NCBI GenBank assembly: GCA_003229495.1
Contig: QIEB01000541.1
Location: forward strand, 1 to 20,696
DNA from: Flammeovirgaceae bacterium
GTDB lineage: Bacteria > Bacteroidota > Bacteroidia > Cytophagales > Cyclobacteriaceae
Direction: 5' to 3'
DNA: 20,696 bases
The position numbers and the translations under genes are program-made. Position 1 is the first letter of the stretch. Each line of letters opens with the position of its first letter. Shown here piece by piece: positions 15,355 through 20,696 of this stretch. The notes beneath the pieces were generated by a model, which was not told the DNA's origin, searched no databases, and worked only from the letters and a program-made list of their open reading frames with translations.

Positions 15355-15407
15355 AATCCAAATTGGATTTTAACCAGAAGCTTACTTTTATATCCCAACT
15401 ATTTTTG
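15355..15407 (+). promoter_or_regulatory. Candidate promoter and upstream dyad for engB/yihA
   Basis: TATTTTTG (15400-15407) is an exact -7 box about 26 bases before the ATG at 15434. No -33 TTTG is at the proper spacing. Instead a 15-bp dyad, AATCCAA-A-TTGGATT (15355-15369), lies about 30 bases upstream, where an activator could bind. The dyad assignment is speculative. Confidence 0.4.
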
Positions 15408-15433
15408 GTTCATTTGGTATAATTGAAATTTGC

Positions 15434-16030
15434 ATGTCAATGACCTTCAGGACTGCGGAATTTATTGTTAGTAATACTGACTACAAAAAATGTCCACCAG
15501 GGGACAAGCCAGAATACGCCTTTATCGGCAGGTCAAATGTAGGAAAATCTTCATTGATAAATATGTTGACCAACTATAAAAATTTGGCCAAGACATCCTC
15601 AACACCTGGCAAAACACAGCTCATCAATCACTTTTTAGTTGACAACCAGTGGTACCTGGTTGATTTACCCGGATACGGCTGGGCAAAAGTAAGCAAATCA
15701 AAAAAACAACAATGGAAAAAAATGATCACGTCTTATCTGTTGAACAGGGATAATCTTTACTTGTTATTCGTATTGGTGGATTCCAGACACCTCCCTCAGG
15801 AGGTAGATATGGATTTCATTCGCTGGTCAGGTGAAAATGGAATACCATTGGCTATTATCCTTACCAAATCGGATAAGATCTCCAAAAACAAAATGTTTAC
15901 TAACAGAAAAGCTCTTGAATCAAGACTTGGTCAGGATTGGAAAGAGCTTCCCAAGATATTCACTTCATCGGCCATTAATAAAACAGGAAAATTTGAGATT
16001 TCAGATTATATTCGTACCACCTCCAAATAA
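15434..16030 (+). CDS. yihA: Ribosome biogenesis GTPase YihA/YsxC (EngB)
   Basis: EngB is an essential circularly unpermuted TRAFAC GTPase that helps assemble the 50S ribosomal subunit. All G motifs are in order in the 198 residues: G1 GRSNVGKS (32-39), G2 Thr57 in SSTPGKTQ, G3 DLPGYG (77-82), G4 TKSD (144-147) and G5 SSA (178-180). Length is normal (about 195-210). The start could be Met1 or Met3, two codons apart; neither has a clear ribosome binding site. The DUF5606 gene follows after 15 bases, so the two are probably cotranscribed. Confidence 0.97.
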   Translation: MSMTFRTAEFIVSNTDYKKCPPGDKPEYAFIGRSNVGKSSLINMLTNYKNLAKTSSTPGKTQLINHFLVDNQWYLVDLPGYGWAKVSKSKKQQWKKMITSYLLNRDNLYLLFVLVDSRHLPQEVDMDFIRWSGENGIPLAIILTKSDKISKNKMFTNRKALESRLGQDWKELPKIFTSSAINKTGKFEISDYIRTTSK

Positions 16031-16045
16031 TAGGAACAGACCTAT

Positions 16046-16462
16046 ATGGAATTAAAAGATTTTGTATCGATATCCGGAAAATCCGGACTTTTTAAAATGA
16101 TAAAATTGGCAAGGGCAAGTGCAATTGTTGAAACTCTTGATGATAAAAAAAAGAAACTAGTAATTTCCGCCAATCAGCGTATCTCCGTGTTGGATGAGAT
16201 TTCAATATATACTAATAGCACTAAAGGTTCCACTCCCTTGGCAGAGGTATTTCAAACTATTTACCGGGAATTTGGTGAGGAGCAAGCTATTGATAAGGAT
16301 GCCACTAATTCCGAGTATTTGTCGTTCTTTCTAACCGTGTTACCTGAATACGACCGAGATCGGGTATATGTCTCTGATATAAAGAAGATCGTTCGTTGGT
16401 ATTACATTCTTCTGGGAGAAGCCCCTCATTTATTAGGCGCCCCATCTGAGGAAGAAGAGTAG
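16046..16462 (+). CDS. DUF5606 family protein
   Basis: The 138-residue product starts MELKDFVSISGKSGLFKMIK, followed by AIVETLDDKKKKLVISANQRISVLDEISIYT and a helical second half (PLAEVFQTIYREFG, DRVYVSDIKKIVRWYYILL) with an acidic tail (PSEEEE). This pattern is the DUF5606 family, found essentially only in Bacteroidota and of unknown function. There is no signal peptide or membrane segment, so it is cytoplasmic. The 15-base gap after engB suggests an operon and a possible link to ribosome assembly or translation, which is inference from position only. It converges with fbp across 10 bases. Confidence 0.88.
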   Translation: MELKDFVSISGKSGLFKMIKLARASAIVETLDDKKKKLVISANQRISVLDEISIYTNSTKGSTPLAEVFQTIYREFGEEQAIDKDATNSEYLSFFLTVLPEYDRDRVYVSDIKKIVRWYYILLGEAPHLLGAPSEEEE

Positions 16463-16472
16463 GAATGGAAGC

Positions 16473-17477
16473 CTACGAAAATAATCCGGGTTTAAAATAA
16501 TTTTCCAGTCTATTCACCATCGCTTTAGACCCTATAAAAAGTGGACAGCGTTGATGGAGGTTTTTTGGGGCAATCTCCAAAATCCTGGAATCTCCAGAAC
16601 TTGCTTTCCCCCCCGCCTGTTCTACCACAAATGCCAATGCATTGCACTCATACATCAACCGCAGTTTGCCCTTAGGATAACGCGTGGTAGACGGATACAT
16701 ATAAATCCCTCCTTTCAATAAATTGCGATGAAAGTCTGCCACCAAAGCGCCTATATATCTTGCTGTGTGTTCATTTTCATGGCAGTAGGCCAAATATTTG
16801 TTTACCGGATCAGGAAATTCCAGGGACGCAGCTTCATTTACTGAATATATTTTCCCGTCATGGGGGATTCGCATGTCCTGGTGACTGAGAAAGTACTCTC
16901 CCAATGTTGGATCATAGGTAAATCCGTTCACTCCTTTTCCAGTGGTATAAACCAACATTGTACTTGACCCGTACAGCAAATATCCGGCCGCCACTTGATT
17001 CGTGCCCAGTTGTAATACATCCTCATCTGTTACCGGAGACCCTACCGGTGACCGGCGTCTGTAAATTGAAAAAATAGTACCTATCGATACGTTTACATCA
17101 ATATTGGAAGAACCATCCAGGGGGTCAATTGCAATGATGTATTTCCCGTTGTTGTGAAGATCGATCACACTTTCATCTTCTTCCGAGATTATGGCCGCGG
17201 CCTCTCCTCCCTTTGTAAATGCCCTGATAAAACGAATGTTTGCCAACACATCCAATTTTTGTTGATCTTCGCCCTGTATATTATCAATACCCATACTTCC
17301 TGAGATATTAACAAGGCCCGCTTTGTTCACTTCCCGGTTCAACACTTTTCCCGCTAGTGCAATATCCCTTAACAGTTGAGATAATTCACCGGTAGCATAA
17401 GGGAAATCATCTTGAAATCTTTTAATGAACCGGTCCAAGGCAATGCCAATAGGTAAGCCAATTCTGGAGTCTTCCAT
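16473..17477 (-). CDS. fbp: Class I fructose-1,6-bisphosphatase
   Basis: It hydrolyses fructose 1,6-bisphosphate to fructose 6-phosphate, the committed step of gluconeogenesis. The 334 residues match class I. Metal and active-site motifs are complete: GEDQQKLDVLAN (69-80), SEEDE (98-102), IDPLDGSSNIDVN (117-129), and the substrate region YPSTTRYPKGKLRLMYECNA with FVVEQAGG following. Many Bacteroidota instead carry the larger class III enzyme. It converges with the DUF5606 gene and diverges from the aspartate kinase across 91 bases; no strong promoter is seen for it. Confidence 0.97.
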   Translation of the reverse strand: MEDSRIGLPIGIALDRFIKRFQDDFPYATGELSQLLRDIALAGKVLNREVNKAGLVNISGSMGIDNIQGEDQQKLDVLANIRFIRAFTKGGEAAAIISEEDESVIDLHNNGKYIIAIDPLDGSSNIDVNVSIGTIFSIYRRRSPVGSPVTDEDVLQLGTNQVAAGYLLYGSSTMLVYTTGKGVNGFTYDPTLGEYFLSHQDMRIPHDGKIYSVNEAASLEFPDPVNKYLAYCHENEHTARYIGALVADFHRNLLKGGIYMYPSTTRYPKGKLRLMYECNALAFVVEQAGGKASSGDSRILEIAPKNLHQRCPLFIGSKAMVNRLENYFKPGLFS

Positions 17478-17568
17478 AAATTAATATTCTATGAGGTAGC
17501 TTATTTCCCCGATTTCGTTTTACTTACCAAGGCTACTTAAAAATAGTATTTAATTCGCTTGTGAAAAA

Positions 17569-18819
17569 ATGAAAGTACACAAATTTGGAGGAGCCAGCGT
17601 ATGCGATGCTAACGCAGTCCGTAATATGCGGGATATCATACAAAGTCAGGGGAAATCTTCGTTATTGGTGGTGATATCAGCCATGGGCAAAAGCACCAAT
17701 GCATTGGAACGAATACTGGCTTTGAAAAACGCGGATCAAGATTATAAACATGTATTAACTAATTTCAAGAAATATCATACAAGTATATGTGAAAGACTTT
17801 TCAATTCAAGTGAGCGCCTCATTTTCCAGAAACTTGAACAGCTGTTTGTTGACCTCGATCAGAGCCTAAATAAGCAGTACGACAATACTGACAAAATGTA
17901 CGACCAGGTTATTTCTTTTGGCGAATTAATTTCCACCACCATAGTTCACGCATTCTTGCACCAATCAGGGACAGCGTGCGAACATCTTGATGCCAGGGAC
18001 ATAATCATAACTGATAGTACTTTCAGGGAAGGGAAGGTGCGTTGGAACGCAACCGAAAAGGCCGTAAATAGCCGGATTGACAGAGATTCCTCATGTCATT
18101 ACCTGACCCAGGGATTTATTGGGGCTGATCAATATGGGAACACTTTGACACTTGGAAGGGAAGGCTCAGATTTTACGGCAGCAATCTTTGCATCCTGCCT
18201 GGACGCAGAGTCAGTGACCATTTGGAAGGATGTACCAGGAATCCTAAATGCAGATCCGGACCATTGGAAACAGACGGTAAAGTACGATAACCTATCATAT
18301 GGTGAGGCCGCAGAAATGACCTATTACGGGGCCTCAGTGATACATCCAAAAACTATTCGTCCGCTTGCCGTGAAAAAAATCCCTCTACTGGTCAAATCAT
18401 TTAAAGATCCATCTGCTGAAGGTACCCGAATTGGTGATATTAGACACGACACGTTGAAGCCAGCGCTAATATTCAAAAAGAACCAATGTTTGATTTCTTT
18501 TCAAGTCCGTGATTTTAGTTTTATTAATGAAAGTAAACTAAGCATCATTTTTCACCTATTTGAGGAATTCAACATTCATGTAAATATGATGCAAAGTTCT
18601 GCTATCTCCTTTTCTGTTTGTGTGGATAGCCCCGATAAAAAAATGAAATCTTTGATTAATGGCCTCCGTTCCGAATTCGACATATTTTACAATGACCATC
18701 TGGAATTGATCACTGTAAAAAATTATGAAAACGAACTGGTTTCCAACATCAGGAAAGGAAAAATAGTACTACTAGAACAAAGAACCAGAAAGAATTACCA
18801 GATGCTAATCACCACCTAG
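17569..18819 (+). CDS. lysC: Aspartate kinase, monofunctional
   Basis: It phosphorylates aspartate to aspartyl phosphate, opening the pathway to lysine/diaminopimelate, threonine and methionine. The 416 residues hold an amino-acid kinase domain (about 1-285) with KFGGASV (5-11), SFGELIS (116-122), QGFIGA (181-186), LGREGSDFTAA (195-205) and WKDVPGILNADPD (219-231), then a C-terminal regulatory region (about 305-410) with ACT-like beta strands (QCLISFQVRDFSF, FNIHVNMMQSSAISFSVCV) that would bind the feedback inhibitor. There is no homoserine dehydrogenase domain, unlike ThrA. The first motif has Ala where Thr is common (KFGGTSV), a tolerated variation. It appears to be a single-gene unit, converging with the fructosamine kinase gene. 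Confidence 0.95.
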   Translation: MKVHKFGGASVCDANAVRNMRDIIQSQGKSSLLVVISAMGKSTNALERILALKNADQDYKHVLTNFKKYHTSICERLFNSSERLIFQKLEQLFVDLDQSLNKQYDNTDKMYDQVISFGELISTTIVHAFLHQSGTACEHLDARDIIITDSTFREGKVRWNATEKAVNSRIDRDSSCHYLTQGFIGADQYGNTLTLGREGSDFTAAIFASCLDAESVTIWKDVPGILNADPDHWKQTVKYDNLSYGEAAEMTYYGASVIHPKTIRPLAVKKIPLLVKSFKDPSAEGTRIGDIRHDTLKPALIFKKNQCLISFQVRDFSFINESKLSIIFHLFEEFNIHVNMMQSSAISFSVCVDSPDKKMKSLINGLRSEFDIFYNDHLELITVKNYENELVSNIRKGKIVLLEQRTRKNYQMLITT

Positions 18820-18864
18820 GGAGGCATTTAGGAGTGTACCTAGTTCTTTAAAGTCAGGTAAATA

Positions 18865-19731
18865 TTATAGATAGGTTCTCAGAATTTGTTTAATATCACC
18901 CAGGTAGCTGCTGCCGAATAGATTCAAATGGACCAACAACGGATAAATATTGTATATGTCAAATCGTTGCTGATATCCGGTTGATAAAGGATATGATTGG
19001 TTATAGGCCTGATAAAACTTTTCATCGAACCCTCCAAATAACATGGTGAATGCCAATTCAATCTCCCGGTGGCCATAATATACTGCTGGGTCCACCAAAC
19101 ATGGTTCTCCTAGGGGTCCAGTCATAAGGTTCCCGCTCCACAAATCACCGTGCAAAAATGCCGGAGGTTCCAGAACTACATAATGATCCATTCTACCACA
19201 CAATTTTTCCAGATCAATCTGAACATCAGGTGGTAGAATCCGGGAATCCCTTGCCAATATAATTTGTGGCTGTAAGCGCTCTTGAACAAAATATTTAGTC
19301 CAACTCTGGTGCCAGCAATTGGACTGTGGAAGACGCCCAATATAGTTATCTGTTTCCCAGCCAAATTGATCTTTGGTCTGTCGATGCATACCCGCAAGTC
19401 CCTCCCCCAAGCGTTCCCAATAGTAAGTGCCTTGGGACGATGACTCGATAAATTCCATAACCAAATAACTACTGCTCCCCATGATCCCACTATTGATGGG
19501 TTTGGGTATCAACAGGTTACCATGCGAAGCCAGGGCAACCAAACCTTCTTGCTCCTTTTCAAACATGTCCAAATATTGGGGCTCATTGCATTTCACAAAG
19601 TACGCCCCTCTATCGGCTACCAAATGGAAGCACTGATTTATACATCCACCTCCTACCGGATGACAAGATGATATCTTGGTTGAACTACCAATCGATTGGT
19701 GAAGTATCTTGGTAAGTTGATCGATGTACAT
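18865..19731 (-). CDS. Fructosamine/ribulosamine kinase family protein
   Basis: Members phosphorylate the sugar of glycated lysines (ketosamines) at C3, which makes the adduct fall off and repairs the protein; bacterial members mostly prefer ribulosamines and erythrulosamines. The 288 residues show an aminoglycoside-kinase fold: VGGGCINQCFHL (26-37) as nucleotide loop, Lys47 (FVKCN), the catalytic loop HGDLWSGN (194-201) with Asp196 and Asn201, and DPAVYYGHREIELAF (214-228) with metal-binding Asp214. It begins 9 bases after the phosphatase gene on the same strand, giving a two-gene operon. Family call is firm; the physiological substrate is inferred from relatives. Confidence 0.94.
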   Translation of the reverse strand: MYIDQLTKILHQSIGSSTKISSCHPVGGGCINQCFHLVADRGAYFVKCNEPQYLDMFEKEQEGLVALASHGNLLIPKPINSGIMGSSSYLVMEFIESSSQGTYYWERLGEGLAGMHRQTKDQFGWETDNYIGRLPQSNCWHQSWTKYFVQERLQPQIILARDSRILPPDVQIDLEKLCGRMDHYVVLEPPAFLHGDLWSGNLMTGPLGEPCLVDPAVYYGHREIELAFTMLFGGFDEKFYQAYNQSYPLSTGYQQRFDIYNIYPLLVHLNLFGSSYLGDIKQILRTYL

Positions 19732-19740
19732 TGAATAGAG

Positions 19741-20214
19741 CTAATGAGTCTCTAGCAAATATTCTATAAATCTTTGATTACAATCATCAAGGACATCAAA
19801 TACTTTCTGAAATCCATGCTTGCCGCCATAATATGGGTCCGGGACTTCGAGACCCTGGGCATTGGATTGGAAGGAGCGAATGAGGAATATGCCATTATGG
19901 GATACTTCCTGGATTTGGGCCATTAACTGAATATGCTGCAAATTGTCCCGGTCCATGGCCAGGATATAGTCGAATTCAGAAAAATCTTCTCTTACCACCT
20001 GACGAGCACTATGGCTGACCTTAACTCCATTTCCCAGAGCATTACTAACTGACCGTTGATCAGGCGGATCACCTAAATGATACGCTGAAGTGCCAGCTGA
20101 ATCAGCCAGGAACCGGTGTACTAATTGAGCTTCCTTTATTCTTTTATTAAAAATTGCTTCAGCTACCGGAGATCGGCAGATATTCCCTAGGCACACAAAT
20201 AAAACTTTAACCAT
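19741..20214 (-). CDS. Low-molecular-weight protein tyrosine phosphatase family
   Basis: The 157 residues are a complete LMW-PTP: P-loop VCLGNICRSP (7-16) with nucleophile Cys8 and Arg14, SAGTSAYHLG (39-48), ILAMDRDN (84-91) and the general acid Asp126 in VPDPYYGG (124-131) followed by the aromatic pair typical of the family. It is the first gene of an operon with the fructosamine kinase. Human LMW-PTP has been reported to act on protein-bound ribulosamine 5-phosphate, so a deglycation role alongside the kinase is plausible; a conventional tyrosine or arginine phosphatase role cannot be excluded. No clear TAnnTTTG promoter is visible in the 91-base gap upstream. Confidence 0.95.
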   Translation of the reverse strand: MVKVLFVCLGNICRSPVAEAIFNKRIKEAQLVHRFLADSAGTSAYHLGDPPDQRSVSNALGNGVKVSHSARQVVREDFSEFDYILAMDRDNLQHIQLMAQIQEVSHNGIFLIRSFQSNAQGLEVPDPYYGGKHGFQKVFDVLDDCNQRFIEYLLETH

Positions 20215-20305
20215 ATGTTAAATTAATCTATGGTATATCCCATTTTATTACTATTTTGAACTCCCGACAAGGAAATTGTATTTTTAAGTTAAACTTCCTA
20301 AATTT

Positions 20306-20548
20306 TTGCAAAGCCACCAGCTTGTCGGAGTAAATTTCGGTTCTCGAAACAAAAATATATCATTCCTAATCAAGTACGGGGTGTTAGTTTTAGTATTGTC
20401 CATAAACTATGCCCTTAATAAACCCCCGAAACAGCCTATAAAAAAGGTGATTCCCGATTCAAATTTGAGCCTTTCTGAAAGAAAACTAAAAGAATCATCT
20501 GTAATACCGACTGAAAATCAGAAGTTTACAAATTATTTTCATCGTTGA
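20306..20548 (+). CDS. Doubtful 80-codon ORF, possible small membrane or exported protein
   Basis: The frame has no ATG; it opens at TTG 20306 after a stop at 20285. It would encode a short N-terminus, one hydrophobic stretch (about residues 19-37, FLIKYGVLVLVLSINYA) and a polar Lys/Pro-rich tail (NKPPKQPIKKVIP...). A GTG at 20381 could start a shorter form at the hydrophobic segment. TTG at 20276-20278 and TAAATTTT at 20299-20306 form a loose promoter pair with 20-base spacing, and a strong terminator follows at 20645, so a + strand transcript is plausible even if the ORF is not real. No family recognised. Confidence 0.3.
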   Translation: MQSHQLVGVNFGSRNKNISFLIKYGVLVLVLSINYALNKPPKQPIKKVIPDSNLSLSERKLKESSVIPTENQKFTNYFHR

Positions 20549-20644
20549 ATAAAGTATTTTAACTATTGGTGGTTACCTATCAGTAGCCTGCGGTATATAT
20601 GAATGCATAACACACAATTCATACACCTGTTTAACACTTTTACC

Positions 20645-20682
20645 GAAAAACCTTCTTTAATTAGAAGGTTTTTCTTTTTTTT
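20645..20682 (+). terminator. Strong Rho-independent terminator
   Basis: A perfect 12-bp stem (GAAAAACCTTCT at 20645-20656 with its complement at 20663-20674), a 6-base loop and eight Ts (20675-20682). It would end + strand transcription arriving from the 20300-20550 region. Confidence 0.85.
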
Positions 20683-20696
20683 ATCCCTCAACACCT

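Noticed and set aside
15336..15422. 28-codon ORF in the engB upstream region
   Set aside because: It spans the predicted promoter of engB and has no recognisable protein features.

Overview
The window is a chromosomal stretch of a Bacteroidota bacterium. The evidence is a PorT homologue next to a menaquinone-type UbiE/MenG methyltransferase, an S46 dipeptidyl peptidase, a DUF5606 protein, a SiaB-type kinase (DUF6272), an OmpA/PD40/TPR protein with PorE-like domain order, and promoters of the Bacteroidota type (-33 TTTG, -7 TAnnTTTG). Shine-Dalgarno sequences are mostly weak, as is usual in this phylum. The order (Cytophagales or Saprospirales-like) cannot be fixed from the sequence alone. I see no prophage, insertion sequence, CRISPR array, rRNA or tRNA; this looks like core genome with a few lineage-specific genes.

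Layout. 1-1662 is the C-terminal part of an S46 peptidase cut by the window edge. 1938-5712 is a run of three + strand envelope genes: a membrane-anchored protein with a proline-rich stalk and a CarboxypepD_reg-like tip, a PorV/UPF0164-like outer-membrane barrel, and a large helix-hairpin-helix plus beta-barrel protein whose start overlaps the preceding gene. A 399-base gap follows, holding a candidate 34-residue membrane protein and a perfect 44-bp palindromic terminator shared with xerD, which comes from the other side. xerD (-) diverges from aroQ-rnhA (+). A saccharopine dehydrogenase-like gene (-) converges on rnhA and diverges from cdd-SiaB (+). Next come a small exported protein and a serine hydrolase, both +.

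11721-15243 is a minus-strand block: the PorE-like OmpA protein, ubiE/menG, and porT, whose start lies inside the ubiE end. It diverges from engB/yihA-DUF5606 (+). Class I fructose-1,6-bisphosphatase (-) diverges from a monofunctional aspartate kinase (+). A low-molecular-weight phosphatase and a fructosamine kinase-like protein form a minus-strand pair that fits protein deglycation. The right end holds a doubtful 80-codon ORF followed by a strong terminator.

Themes. Housekeeping metabolism (shikimate, aspartate family, gluconeogenesis, pyrimidine salvage, menaquinone) is interleaved with envelope functions (T9SS PorT, the PorE-like protein, outer-membrane barrels). The least understood parts are the 1938-5712 envelope group, with an unusually strong hairpin inside its last gene, the SiaB gene without a visible partner, and the small ORF at 5867. 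Start codons were moved from the longest possible ORF for xerD, cdd and the exported protein at 10586, as explained in their entries.
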